Counted from the first letter of the stretch, positions 1 to 12,588 are shown. The stretch is 64,000 bases of DNA from Lycium barbarum (GCF_019175385.1 NC_083337.1:21375885-21439884); one strand, 5' to 3'. The notes: generated by a model not told the origin, from the sequence alone. Numbers and translations: made by a program.

Positions 1-2776
1 AATATCCCTTGATTTATTTGCTCTCAATGTCACGTGGTTCAAGGTCTTCGTGAATGATTTCCCATACAGTCTTAGATGCCTGCTCAATTCGTGTTCGTTT
101 ATTTACTAGTTATTAAACTCATTTCTGCATAACTCTTACTCTTTGATTTAGAGTCTATATATGTCACGTCTTAGGGTCCATTGTTTCAATCTCTACACTT
201 GTATTATCTTTAATCGCTTCCCCCCTTTAGGGGTTTTACTTGTACCATTCTCAAATCTGTTGCCTCCTTCAAATCTTGAATTCATATGTCCCTTACTATA
301 CTACACCTTATTCATGCCGTTTCCCAAAATCTATAGCTACGAAATTCATGTGTAAAGTCTAAACATACTCATCTTGCGGTTTTGTAATCAAGTAATACAA
401 CCGGCATAGCAATCCGAACAAGGATGTATTTTACTTCAGCTCATCTGGTAGTTATGGGTCAATGTCTGAATTCGCTCCAATTAAAAATTTCTGTCCCATA
501 GGGATGCTCACAATAGTAATATGTCTAGTTGTCCATACCATCCATGCAATGTCACCTGCCCTCTTCTTCGGTGCTCAAAGTTCTCTTGTAACGTCATCTT
601 TGTTTTCTAGGGCCTAAGTCTCATGCGCAACTAATACCCCTTATGTCTCATACTCTTTCAATCTTGTTTTGTGCTCAACATTGGTTTCAAAACAAATCAT
701 AAGCGTATTGTATTTGTTGTTGATGATAGCTTTACTCTATCGCTTTATCGTCGTACGGTAAACTCATAACTCATGATCATCTTTTTCTTTTCAACTCATT
801 ACTTCACATATTTTACCTGTTCTAACTTGGTATAGGATATTCATAGGAGATGCATCTTCCTTTAATCATAACACGACTATTTCTTAAGTGCGCGTACTTT
901 GCGGCGCATTTTCCTTCCCCTATTCTCATTCTTAATCCTTTACATTCCTTCCTCCTCAATTGTCTTATTTCCTCCCGTTTTATAATCAATCCTTTATTCC
1001 TTGCACGAGGAACCCTATTCTTACTTAGTGCCGCTTTGTCTTTTAGAATATACTACCTTTGTACAATCCATTCTTCACTTCCAAAACTTATCCTATTCAT
1101 TCTGATCATCCCCTCTCATCCTTATTGCGTTGATCCTTTTTCTAGAAATCGTCCTATTTTGTTATTCATCTTTTTGTAGTCTTGGTCTTTTACATCCAGC
1201 TCAAGATATCACTCATACTCTTGATTATACCAATCACAAACTACTACTACTTTGCAATATCACTTTTCTCTGATTTCTTTTTCAAGTTGACTTCCCCCTT
1301 TTTGCTTGCTATCATTTCTGTCATTGCGAAACCTCTATGCTGGATTTTTCTAACAAGGCCTTTTTAAGCTTTCTCATCTACTGCCCCATGGCTCGCTTTT
1401 TGGTTTCACACCTGCACTCACTCTTTACTCATATAGAACATGTCACATCTTTAGTCGGTTCCTCGCTATACTTTGTATCACAATTCTTGTTACGTTCTCA
1501 TTATACCCTGATCATAATCAACTCTATAGAGTGACACTTCTTGATCTCATTCGCAATCCCGCTTATGAAATAGAATAAACCTCATGAAGTAAGCATACTT
1601 AACCTGATACTCTTTCTGATCAGCCCTATTACACTTACCACATAAGTTATCTTATCAAGGTATCTTCATTCATTATACCCCTTTGCACTTCACACCCCTG
1701 TCTCAATCATGTTGTTACTCTATTTTGCCAATAAACCTGTCGTATTTTACTTGTACTTATCTATCCAATCAATACTTCAGTATCGCACTCTGTTAAAGTT
1801 ACCATTCCTCTTCTATGATATGTTTTAGCACTACCAGTCTTTCTAATTTACTCTAGCATTTCTCTTTACCATATGAATTTTGATCTCATTATTACCATTA
1901 CTATCAATTCAACAACATTTAGCTCGTCTCTTGTAATTGTCAATGATACTCCTAACTAAATCTCATCCTGCTATTACTTTTTGCACAATATCTTTTCCCG
2001 TTAGGACATATTACAAGCTTATATTTCTATCTCCTTTAGATTCTAGGAAAATTTCGGCAGAGTTTCCTCTATATTTCTTACTATCCTAAAACCTGCACGC
2101 AGCAAATACCAGCAATGCCTCACAGGGCCAATATATATATATATATACGACATATCTCGGCCACACAGGGCTCCCATTTTCAAATAAAAGCACAAAGATG
2201 TTGAAACTTACCTCATATATCACGCTTCGAGATGTACCTGATCCTTTAGCAATCTGCCCTGTTATCTCTTCCTATTTACTTTCTCTTTCATCCTTCAGCT
2301 TTAAATTTCAATCATATCTCAATATTCTTACTTTATTCGACACACATCTTTTGTACCGTCGCTTACCTTTGTTCTGATTCATTCAATTTGCTTAGTTCTC
2401 AACTTATAACTGAACTTATCATCAAGAGATACATTTAATCAATTTCTCTGTTGTACTATATCGATTTACCTTTATGACAACCAATTCATTAACATATGAA
2501 TACGTACCCTGATAACGTGGTTTCAACAAAGTGACTTAGCTCTGTAACTTCAACATCATCAATCACTTTCTTCGGTCAATACCGTTCTTCTGCTGCAATC
2601 AAGGGTTAGTATAAGGAATCTCATTTCCTATGGCTTAGCTCTATCGCACGATCTTAGAGATGAAAGAAGAGTAACCATCCTAAATTCCCCATAGCCTCCT
2701 GTTTATAGAAGTGGCGCGCAACACACCATAAACAAGACTACTAGACACGGCTCGTAGACACTTCCTAGGACTGAAC
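1..2776 (-). mobile_element. Non-coding 5' interior of a minus-strand gypsy element
   Basis: This stretch follows the primer-binding site at 2777-2789 when read on the minus strand, so it should be the leader and gag side of the element whose 5' LTR is 2794-6020. The plus strand is strongly pyrimidine-rich. Frames are short and none shows a gag, protease or reverse transcriptase motif. It may be an untranslated leader, a non-autonomous element or fully decayed coding sequence. The rest lies left of the window. Confidence 0.5.
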
Positions 2777-2789
2777 TGCTTTGATACCA
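2777..2789 (-). other. Primer-binding site (initiator Met tRNA type)
   Basis: On the minus strand this reads TGGTATCAAAGCA, one base off the usual start of the iMet-tRNA complement (TGGTATCAGAGC). It lies four bases inside the LTR end at 2794, where a 5' LTR places its primer site. It fixes the element's direction as minus. Confidence 0.75.
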
Positions 2790-3559
2790 CTTTTGTCACG
2801 ACCCGACTAGGGGCCATGACGGGTACCCGGGGCTAACCACTGAGCACCACTCATTCTATGACTCATCATGCTCATTAAGCGTTCATTCATCAAATTCATA
2901 TTCAAATCATAGAAAAACCATTTTTCATTTGAAACGTAATTACTTATATACACAGAAGCCCTTCGGCTAACAAAATAATATACGTACAATAATGACATCG
3001 TGAGACCATGCTACCCACACATACGTATCTACGAGCCTCTACTAGAGTATTAGACATACGGACGGGACAGGACCCTATCGTGCCCAAAATATATATATAC
3101 ACACAATAGTAAATCAGTGGCACCTCCGAAATAATGGAGTGCTCTCAAAAGTATGCATATCGGCTTCTATAAATCTGGGTCGCCTCCCTGTCTACCTGTG
3201 GGCGTGAACACAGCGTCCAAAGAAAACGGACGTCAGTACGAAAATTGTACTGAGTATGTAAGGCATGAATGAAATGAACATAATAGATAAGTCATAAGAC
3301 ATAAGATGAAGATATAACCTGCGTAACTTTTAAGGGAGGATACCTTTCATGCCTATATCATATATAATCACGGTACATGTATCATCATAGCGCATATATC
3401 ATTGTATCATACATATATCATAATACTGTATCTGCTCATACACATTAAACGTTATCCGTATTCGGCCACGTAGTGGCTCGAGAATATCATATACACATCT
3501 TCCAGGCTTTTCATACAAATATCATATATATAATCATAGTAGTATCGTACCCGACTATA

Positions 3560-3716
3560 TAGGTTCGGTGTCTTACGTACCCAACTACAATAAAGCTTGG
3601 TGTTATGCGTACCTGGCCCTACCAAGATTCAGTATCGTCCGTACCCGGCCCTACCAAGGCTCAGTGATATCCGTACCCGGCCCTACCAAGGCTCAGTGGT
3701 ATCCGTACCCGGCCCT
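3560..3716. repeat. 31-33-bp tandem repeat inside LTR
   Basis: About five imperfect units follow the pattern CGTACCCGGCCCTACCAAGG followed by CTCAGTGGTATC. The last three are nearly identical and the first two are diverged. They run directly into the TA array at 3727. Confidence 0.8.
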
Positions 3717-3725
3717 ATGCGCGCG

Positions 3726-3726
<1 letters not shown>

Positions 3727-3768
<42 letters not shown>
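3727..3768. repeat. TA dinucleotide microsatellite
   Basis: About 20 uninterrupted TA units, flanked by GCGCG on the left and the GACCCGGCC unit on the right. Confidence 0.95.
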
Positions 3769-3771
<3 letters not shown>

Positions 3772-5493
3772 CCCGGCCATATAAGCTCGAGGTTTCATAA
3801 TAGTCATACATAGGCACATATACATAAAAGCCCATAAATATCTTTAGCGTCATCACTATTATCATCGTCATCATCATCATCATCACTATCAACATCGTCA
3901 TCATTATCATCACATATATCTCATAAGCTTATCATAACTTTTCATAAAGCATGCATTTGAATTTAAAGACAATCTATGAAAATCATATCATATTCGTAGC
4001 ATGAACTTCGTAAAAATATCGCATGATAGACTTTATAATCTCTAACTTAGGCTCATCATTACCATCATTGTATCTATGGCATATCTCTTAACTTAATCTC
4101 ATATGGAACCCCCTATGAACATAGACTCATAACTTTCGGAACATTGGTCATAGGACATGCATTAGAGCTTATAGACAATCTATAACATTATCGGGGTGAC
4201 ATAAGGTCGAGAGCCCCCGATTCCATTATGGAGTAATCATATTCATCATATCTCACCTTGAAGGAACTAGAATTTTAAGTTGAGTGTACACCATGAACAA
4301 CATCAAGGGATCGTAAGTGGGATCTTTAACTTCATAGACAGCATATCTTGCTTTAGAATCTCTAGGCTTAAACTTACCATCATTATTTTCGTATTCATGA
4401 CATTTCTCTCATCTTTACCTCATAAGAAGCTCTTTGTCAACTTTAACTCGTCGTTCCCGGAATGTAAGAAAGTCATGGAGGAGTAGGGAAAATACTATCG
4501 TAGGAATCATATACAGATCATTAGCTTCGGAGGAATATCGTATCATGAGCTTTCGGACTTCTAGATTTAGATTCATCATCGGTATTGTCATGCTCGTAAC
4601 GTATCTCTTTTCTTTATCTCGTATGAAGCTCTTTATACTCTTAGATTCATAATTCCCGACATGTAGGAAAAACATAGAAAGATAGGAGGATTCATACCAT
4701 AAGATTCATGCCTTAGAAAGAAAGGACTATCCTTACGTACCTCTTTCGTTTAACAATTTCCATCGCTTGATTGTTTTCCTTCAAAGCTCACGTTTCTACC
4801 TTCAAGAGAATTCGCATTCACATTATCTAATCGATTATATGAATGTACTTACTAAAGCTAGAGAAAATTGGGAAGCATTTCCTTTGTTTATACAACCTTC
4901 CCCATATTGTATATCAACTCCCAAATATTTATAATAATGTTCACAATGTCATAACCAACAATCGTCATTCATCTACATTACCCTCATTTCACAATTTCAC
5001 TTCAATTCATCCATAATCATGGTCATAGTATACTAGTACGTTTTCTCACATATAATTCTTACCCCATGTCCTTAATATCATTTATAACATAACCATATCC
5101 CAACACTTCAAGAATCATGACTCAATTCAAGCTATCACTCAAAATGACACTTTTCTCACGTTCATGACCCATTTTTCTATATTCTTTTACAATCCAAGTG
5201 TTTAAACTTTTCATTACCTTAAATAACATGTAAATACAATAAAACTTACCTTAGATGGTGTAGGAATGAACCTTGAGTGGAAACTCCTCACTTGAGCAAA
5301 ACCCTAGTTTCACCTTCACTTGGATTCCTTGCCTTGGATGAACTTTAATTGGTTTCTTCCACTTGATTCACTTAGTTTGATGTAGTTAATCACTAATATC
5401 CCTTGAATTCTTGTGGGAGAAGTGTAGAGATATGTTTTAGAGAGAAGGGGAGTGAAGGGAAAAATAAAATGAAATGAAATAAGACTTGGACCC

Positions 5494-5516
5494 CCCTTAT
5501 TAATAATACTCAAATC
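5494..5516 (-). promoter_or_regulatory. TATA-like LTR promoter
   Basis: On the minus strand TATTATTAATAAGGGGGG stands just downstream of a cluster of CCGTA palindromes (5530-5680). The homologous place in the LTR fragment at 31291 reads AATATAAGGACCC. The position and the purine run fit an LTR core promoter. This is inferred from sequence only. Confidence 0.45.
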
Positions 5517-6020
5517 TGTCCCGACCCATTTCTACGGACCAACATACGGTCCGTATAATTTATACTGACCGTATGTCTGGCCGTAGATTTGGTCCAGAGA
5601 AGGTTGCCCATCTGGGTTAAATATACGGCATAAAATAAGGCTAGTATAATTTATACGGCCAGTATGTTGGTCCTTATAATGCCCAGCTATTCCGATTTCG
5701 TTCTCGTCGACTCGTTTGATCTCCAATCCTTATGGAACCTTCTTAACTCTTGTTTATCACTTCATTAACAATCTAAGGGACGTGATAACTCTTTTCCAAC
5801 GCATCATTAAATCATCATACATCGTTACTCGTAAATCCTTTGCGATACATAATGTATGCCTTGCCTTCCTGAACAACTTCCGTCTCCTACTTCACATGTC
5901 TTTGAAATCTCATTTAAAATCATCAAATGTTATTTCTTATATATCAAAACGTCGTATACGTCGCGCCCTTCGTCAGTCTATTCACTGTGCATGAACGAAT
6001 TGTTTTTTCGAGGTGTAACA

Positions 6021-6780
6021 AAATAATAGTTAGATAGTATGGCGGAGTATTTCAAATATGAAAGATATGGGAGTAATTGGGCGTGGTAAGGCACATGGAT
6101 TGTAAGATTTGATAATTTTGGATTTCCTAAAGGCATAATCGTGTGTTGTACTCAGAGATTTTATGGTTGTGAAAGGTAAAGTTCAGGACCATAGGCCTTA
6201 TGTTCGAGTGTTAGGGATTATGAACGAGTTTAGTGAAAGTATAAGGAGGAGAATTTGATGTAATTAGATTCCATAAAGTTATGTTATTTGGGTGACTAGT
6301 GCGAGTTGAGGAACGAGAAGATATAAAGTCATAAGGTATATTTCATCGGTGCTCGGTTGACGACTTAGGGAAATTTCGGCTTTTAAGGTAGGGAATGAAT
6401 GCACGAGGATGGGTATTCAGGGATAATAAATTAGACTGGGTCACCACAGACTTATGGAAGACTTACGGTCCATATTATAAATATTTCGAGACAGTTCGGA
6501 TGATCATTAGGTACATTTAGGGAAAGGTGCATTATAACCAGATCACGTCTATGCATCTAATGCCGGGTAGTTTATGGATATACTACCAGAAGCTTTATGG
6601 CTATTCGAGTAACTCATATCTAAAGATTTGATGGATTTCAGCTCGCGATTGAGGTAAGACAGGTTTACCATGTGTTATTGGAGTTAAGAGGAGATATGAT
6701 AATATTTTTTTGATGGCAGTCTTACGGGCAATTCTAATGGTCTGCGCAGACACTTAGTGATGTCTTGAGGAGGTACAAAT
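6021..6780 (+). mobile_element. Decayed interior of a plus-strand gypsy element, left part
   Basis: A purine-rich stretch between the LTR end at 6020 and the solo LTR at 6781. Removing the solo LTR joins it through the duplicated caaat to 19105, which leads into gypsy integrase and chromodomain sequence on the same strand. It is therefore best read as the decayed body of that element. No frame shows a recognisable domain. Confidence 0.4.
6776..6780. repeat. Target-site duplication of the solo LTR, left copy (caaat)
   Basis: The same five bases recur at 19100-19104, immediately after the LTR's terminal GTGACA. Confidence 0.85.
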
Positions 6781-7182
6781 TGTTACACCTCAAAAAATTT
6801 TGAGTCATTTGCAGATTAACGTAAGCTCGGAGAGGTTATGGAACCCTTATAAGGTTAAGGAGTACTCTTAACAAGTGTTAAGCAAGTGTCTAAAAGTTCT
6901 GGAATCAAGCAATCGAAGAAAATAAGTTTGTTAAAAATTGGAAAAAATAATTGGCAGAAATTTTGGGTAAACTTTAGAGAAGTATATCTTTTAGTATATG
7001 AGGAGTTTTGAGGTAAAGTAAAAGCGTAACATGAAGTTCATGAAGTCTAGTTTCCAACGCAATAAATCGCTCGACGATATGACATCGAAATAAAGAGTTA
7101 TGGACGTTACAAGTCAGGCTCGCAAAGCGGAAACGCGCAGCTACAGTGTGCGACACGCACTCTACAGTACCCGAAAATTCTA

Positions 7183-7220
7183 GGTCGGTGCCAACCGACC
7201 CTAGAACTCTATAAAAGGGG
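7183..7220 (+). promoter_or_regulatory. Palindrome plus TATA box of the solo LTR
   Basis: An inverted repeat with 7-bp arms, GGTCGGT and ACCGACC, occupies 7183-7200. A strong TATA box, CTATAAAAGGGG, follows at 7209-7220. This is the expected core promoter of the LTR. Activity cannot be judged from sequence. Confidence 0.6.
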
Positions 7221-8619
7221 TTTTACCCCTTATTTTTCATCCAAGCACCCCTAAACATATCCCAAATCCTCTAGAACATTCCTCCAACTTCCACAACATA
7301 CACATATATTCCTACAAGTATATATGACAATTTTGGTCATTTTATTTCATTTTTAACATAACCCCAAGTCCTAGAAAGCCCTAGAAACCTCTCCAAACAT
7401 ATTCCAACATATGTCAAAGCCTAAACCAAGGATCAAAGTGAAGATTAAAGTGGTTAAGGTTTCCAAGTGAGGTCTACACTTGTCTCCTCTTCTTGAAGAC
7501 GCTTAGGTGAGTATCTTTAAGGTGGAGTAACCATGGAATTGAAGTGTTCTTGAATTTTGAGGTAAGATTTCATCTTAGCTTCATGTTTATGAGTTTTTTT
7601 GGTAATTATGTTAAGATTTGAGGAGAAGAAAATTGGAGGAAAAGGTCAAATTTTGCATTTGATGATTTTTTTGAGTTGTGAATTAACTTGAGTTATAATT
7701 ATTAGTATGTTTTGAGAATATTCTTGTTATGAGGGATAATAATGATGTTAAGGTATTGTCATATATGAGTGTATAACGGGTTGTATGAAGTTGTTGTTAT
7801 GGATTGATTATGAAAAGAAGTTTTGGGATTAAATTGAGTATAGTTTGAATGTAATCTTTTGATTATGGAATTGTTGATGTTTTATTGTGCTTTGGGAGTT
7901 GTTTTGAAGATTGGGGGAAGTAGAAGATATAGAGGAAATGCTGCCCGAATTTCGGCAGATTCTAAAAAGAGTTTGATTTGAAGGCTTAAGATAAACATAC
8001 GACGACAAGCCTAACAATAGTATGACGTTTCTTGAATGTAGATATACGAGCTTGGGAGGACAAGCGTTAGGTAGGTAAGGAGACCAAAAAGGTATGTTAA
8101 GGCTAAACCCTTCTTTCTTAAGGCATGATTCCTTTGTTGTGAACCTATACATGATATCTTCAATAACTGTGTTTCTAAATATACCAAAGCTTATAGTTCC
8201 CAATGTTCCTATGATATCATTGATCTTGTTTCATGACTATAGATGTTATTCATTGATGTTGATCTCATCATATGATTTTGTTCTTTCAAATATGTTCATG
8301 ACGATAGTTCCATTAATCGGAGTTTTACCGACCTTACGTCACTCCGATGAGTTTAGAAATGTGTACTTAAGCAATGCTTTGTAGGACATGAATAGAGTGC
8401 TAGTAGAGCATCTCTAATGAGGTATTTGATACTACAAGAGAGGCTTATGATGTATCTCTGGATTTGGTTAATGTTTAGTTAAGCGGGAAGAAGTCCTAAT
8501 GGCCCAGAACTGTGCTTGTAAGTCTTACATGATCATGTACACAATAACGGATAAGTGATGACCATGAGAAGTGCATAGAGATTACTCATGGAAGTCAGGT
8601 CATGATGTTGATTATATTT

Positions 8620-8826
8620 ACCACTGGTCTACGACCAGTTGGGCAGTTATGTATTTACCACCATGCTACGGCTGGTTGGGCAGTTATTACCATCGAGCTA
8701 CGGCCGGTTGGGCAGTTACCACAGATCAGTCGGGCAGTTGCACTCTACCATCGGGAAATAATCGGATGGGCAGTTACCACCGTGCTACGGTTGGTTGGGC
8801 AGTTACCACTGATCAGTTGGGTAGAT
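8620..8826. repeat. Imperfect 30-45-bp tandem repeat in the solo LTR
   Basis: Six or so units share TTGGGCAGTTACCACC and GCTACGGCTGGTTGGGCAGT, with variable spacing. They lie just left of the Tekay insertion point. Confidence 0.8.
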
Positions 8827-8837
8827 AGCACCAAGAT

Positions 8838-8842
8838 GATAC
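8838..8842. repeat. Target-site duplication of the Tekay element, left copy (gatac)
   Basis: The identical five bases follow the right LTR at 18475-18479. Confidence 0.9.
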
Positions 8843-11124
8843 TGTCACGCCCCGAACCATGGCCTGGGCGTAACACGGCACTCGGGCCTGGCTTGCATGT
8901 GTCCGAGCGAACCTCATGGCTTGCTTGTCAACATGGGCATCAAAACAATATAATCTATATGATGCAATTTAAATAAATCATAAAAATGTAATTTGCGGAA
9001 TAAAGTCTTGAAATTTATCTCATAGCATGAAATATCATGGAAACACAATAGTTTGCAAACATAAAAGCATAACTGACTCTGTGAACTAACATATGTCTAT
9101 GAAACCTCTAAAACATGTCTGAATACTAACTACCAAGACATGGCCCTGGACTACCATAAACTGAATACTAATGCAGACTCCATGTTGAACCCCGAGAGAA
9201 GTGGGTCTCACCAATAAGCTGATATCTGAAGTGATCCTACTGCGCAGATGTATGCTCCTAAAAACCGGTATCTGCACCGTGAAGTGCAGGCCCTGGGTAA
9301 AAGGGACGTTAGTACATGGTGAATAGTACTAGTATGTAAAACCTACTGAAATGAAGAACATGGCACAACCTAGATATAGGATACGAACTGAAACTGAATG
9401 TAACTTGAACATTAACATGAAACGTGAGTGAAGTCTTAAAACAGTAATCAATAGAAATACTTGTATGTAAAACTACTTGTAACGTAGGGAATGCTATAGT
9501 ATAACCGACAACATGGTTTGGTACTTGCGTCCTACCAGCAGAACACTCACAACCTTGCCAGGGATATGAGATTTAAGTAATAATAAGCATGTAAGGATCC
9601 AAACTGCATAATGAAGGTGTTGCCTCCTTGCTGACAACCCTTATCCTACGGTGGCTACGTAGTTTCAGGCTATCTAAGCCTTCTCGGTTAACTAAGCAAT
9701 TCCCAAAAACATGAACATAATATAGTTGGCTAAGAAGCCCATGATTTTTGTGAAATAATTTGTAAATAACTTGTAATCATGATTTCACGAAATAACTTGT
9801 AAACATGGTTTCATGAAATATCTTGTAATATGGTTTCATAAGATAACTAGTCATAGTCTTGCAAACATGTTCTTGATTCATGAGTAATAACAATAGTTCA
9901 TAATTATATATATATATATATATATATATAATTGACTTGAAAACATGCTTGTAATTTGCTACATAAAATCATAAAGTTTCATATAAACATAATGAGAATA
10001 CATGAGGAAGAATTCATGATTCATGGATTAAGCTAGGGTTCCTAATAACCGTAATGGAAGATTAGGAATACAATAACGAATATAGATACAAAATTTATGT
10101 ACATAAATACATAAATACGGGCTACCAATATGTTGGGTTTAATGCCCTAGGGTTTGAACTTCATGGATATCAAGAAACGGAGCATGGGGAAGAACGTAGA
10201 GATTCCTACATGTGGATGGAAGTTCTACATACCTTAATTGCTCCAAAATTTGAATTAAAGACTTGAGCTTTGAAGAAGATTTCCAAAATCTTGAATTCAT
10301 GAACCTTGAGATGGGTTTTCTTGAAAACCCTAGTTTTAGAATGATAATTTCTTGTTTAGATTACAAGGATAGGTGTTAGAATTGAGTTGGAATAATTAGA
10401 GTAGGCTTACCTTGGTGTTCTTGATGATGGGAGAGGGTAGGAAGTCGTTCTAGGGCTTGAAGGAAAGAAAAATAATGATTTGAACTGGTATGGACGAATA
10501 TATACTGTCCTGGGAAAATGCAGTTTACGTCCAGCACTGTGCTGGCCGTATTTTCAGTTTACGGGTCGTAAACTGCAATCCGGGTCGTATTTTGCAATAT
10601 GGACTGCATTGCATCTCTTCAGTAAAATGGTCATAACTCTTTGTACAGATGTCCGTTTGATGTCCATAATATACCGTTGGAAAGGTATTTCAAAGGTCTA
10701 CAACTTTCATCAAGGAAGGTTTCCCAAATTCCAAATATGTTTTGAAATACGGGCCGTAAACTGAAATACGGTCCGTAAACTGAAATACGGTCCGTATTTA
10801 ACCATGTGACATCAAAATGCCAAATTCCAGAATGTTCAGAAATTCTTGGTTTCATTTTACGATTCGAAATACGGGCCGTATAGTGAAATACGGTCCGTAT
10901 TTAACCATATGACATTCAACTTCCAAATTCCAGAATGCTCAGAAATCCTTGGTACCAGTTTCCGACTTGGTTTACGGCCCGTAAATTGAAATACGTCCAC
11001 TGTTCATGGGCGTAAACCACTATCTCACAACTGAACAGGAAAATTCCAATTCCCACATTCTTTATCTGATTTTTCAAGTCTAGGATCATGGTTAAAGCTT
11101 ACGTTAAAGGTACGAGGTGTTACA
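8843..11124 (-). repeat. Tekay 3' LTR (left copy)
   Basis: Runs from TGTCACGCCCC to GAGGTGTTACA on the plus strand, 2282 bases. Compared with the right copy it has a longer TA tract (9905-9930) and one extra 19-bp unit in the CCGTA repeat near 10760. Together these account for most of the 34-base length difference. Confidence 0.92.
10495..10995. repeat. Palindromic CCGTA repeat cluster in the Tekay LTR
   Basis: Many copies of the palindrome-like TACGGTCCGTA, TACGGGCCGTA and ACGGCCCGTAAA alternate with ACTGAAA spacers. On the minus strand they lie upstream of the presumed transcription start. The matching cluster in the right LTR is near 17880-18365. Confidence 0.8.
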
Positions 11125-11137
11125 ATATCTCCCCCTT
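11125..11137 (-). other. Polypurine tract of the Tekay element
   Basis: On the minus strand AAGGGGGAGATAT abuts the 3' LTR start TGTAACACC. In the replication cycle of LTR elements this tract primes plus-strand DNA synthesis. Confidence 0.85.
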
Positions 11138-11336
11138 AGGATCATTCGTCCTCGAATGATGGGTCATGGTTAAGAATATGGCTTGAATACATAAACGTAA
11201 AGAAACCATGATATGAAACATGAGACATGAAATGATGTGATTACTTGAAAACATAGATACTTCTGGCATGAGACAGGAAACATGAGCACTGGATACATGA
11301 CATGAGCGTGAAACATGAGACATAACATGACATGGG

Positions 11337-11621
11337 CTACGGAAAGTTACCTTGAAGGTTCTCTGCTTGCTGTTCAAACAAAAATAGGTACTTGGATTTC
11401 ATATCCTCCTCGGCTTCCCATGTAGCTTCCTCAACCTTCTGGCTCCTCCACAAGACTTTCACTGAGGCTACTTCCTTAGTCCTCAACTTGCGAACCTGAC
11501 GGTCAAGAATGGCTACGGGGATCTCCTCATAAGTCAACCCATCCTTAACTGTTATAGTATCAGCAGGAACAACCAGCGACGGGATGTACGGCAGCCAAAT
11601 CTTGTGGCAACTCAAGTTCAT
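11337..11621 (-). pseudogene. Tekay integrase tail and chromodomain
   Basis: The frame holds the integrase C-terminal tail (VAILDRQVRKLRTKEVASVK) followed by a chromodomain-like end with VLWRSQ, EEATWEAEEDMKSKYLFLFE. Chromodomains in this family direct insertion to particular chromatin. The stretch is out of frame with the upstream integrase because roughly 40 bases around the usual HPVFHVSMLKK segment are missing near 11580. The residues before the tail are therefore not native. It can only be a pseudogene piece of the nested element. Confidence 0.85.
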
Positions 11622-12588
11622 AAGCTACTAGACTGACCTTTCGTAGAATTCTGTAAGGTCCAATATATCTGGGACTGAGCTTCCCTTTCTTGCCAAATCT
11701 CATAACACCCTTCATGGGTGAGACTTTAAGGAACACCCAATCATCAACTGAAAATTCTAAGTCCCTTCGCCTCACATCTGTATAAGACTTCTGGCGACTC
11801 TGAGCCATTTTCAAACGCTCCTGTATTAACTTGATTTTCTCCATAGCCTGATAAACCAAATCTGGTCCTAACAACTCTGTTTCACCAACTTCGAACCAAC
11901 CAATTGGTGATCTACACCTTCGCCCATACAGAGCTTCAAACGATGCCATCCCAATGCTAGCATGATAACTGTTATTATAGGAAAACTCGATAAGAGGCAA
12001 GAGATCATCCCAATTACCTTTCAAATCCAAGACACATGCTCTCAACATGTCCTCCTGAGTCTGAATAGTACGCTCTGCCTGGCCATCGGTCTGCGGATTA
12101 AAAGCTGTGCTAAGGTTCACCTTGGTACCCAATCCTTTCTGAAAAGATTTCCAGAAGTTCGCTGTAAACTGAACACCACGATCTGAAATAATGGACACTG
12201 GTGTCCCATGCAATCTGACAATCTCATTAACATACAGCTTGGCATAATCTTCTGCTGAATCTGTGGTCTTGACTGGCAAAAAGAGCGCCGACTTAGTAAG
12301 CCTGTCAACTATCACCCAAATAGAGTCATGTCTCCTAGCTGAACGAGGTAGAACTGATACAAAGTCCATATTGATAATTGCCCATTTCCAGACAGGAATA
12401 TCAATAGTCTGAGCCAAGCCACCAGGTCTCTGGTGTTCGGCTTTCACTTGCTGACAATTCGGACACTTAGCTACAAAATCCGCCACATTCTTCTTCATAT
12501 CGTTCCACCAGTAAATCTTCTTAAGATCATGGTATATCTTAGTGGAACCTGGGTGAATGGAATACCTGGAGTTGTGAGCTTCGCACAT
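11560..12588 (-). pseudogene. Tekay integrase
   Basis: This 342-codon frame covers the integrase. It has the N-terminal zinc-binding half (IHPGSTKIYHD, then CPNC near residue 42), the catalytic core with Asp in NMDF, Asp in ISDRG and Glu in QAERT, and the GPY-type C-terminal region (YIGPYRILRKV). It inserts element cDNA into the host chromosome. The catalytic triad is present. The reading is cut from pol by an in-frame TGA at about 12592, where CGA would give the usual arginine, and it loses its frame at the 3' end by a short deletion. Without these breaks it would be one polyprotein with 12749-14776. Confidence 0.9.

Larger units (their letters stand above)
2794..6020 (-). repeat. 5' LTR of a minus-strand Ty3/gypsy element (about 3.2 kb)
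   Basis: On the minus strand the repeat opens TGTTACACCTCG at 6020 and closes CGGGTCGTGACA at 2794, the TG...CA ends of a gypsy LTR, and is followed by a Met-type primer site. The first 840 bases of the same LTR family recur in the other orientation at 31291-32135. It contains a TA microsatellite, a set of 31-33-bp tandem units, and a cluster of palindromic CCGTA motifs just upstream of a TATA-like box. At 3227 bases it is long for an LTR. The partner LTR is outside the window. Confidence 0.8.

Noticed and set aside
850..1179. A 109-codon hydrophobic frame that could pass for a membrane protein
   Set aside because: The plus strand here is T- and C-rich, which gives Phe/Leu/Ser/Ile-rich frames by chance. 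There is no start context or homology, and the stretch lies within a retroelement interior.
3568..3813. Frame with repeated YPYPAL and a poly-Tyr/Ile run
   Set aside because: It is a translation of LTR tandem units and the TA microsatellite.
8571..8976. Repetitive Gly/Trp-rich frames (ATAGWAV repeats) that resemble a structural protein
   Set aside because: They are translations of the tandem repeat in the solo LTR and cross the Tekay insertion point.
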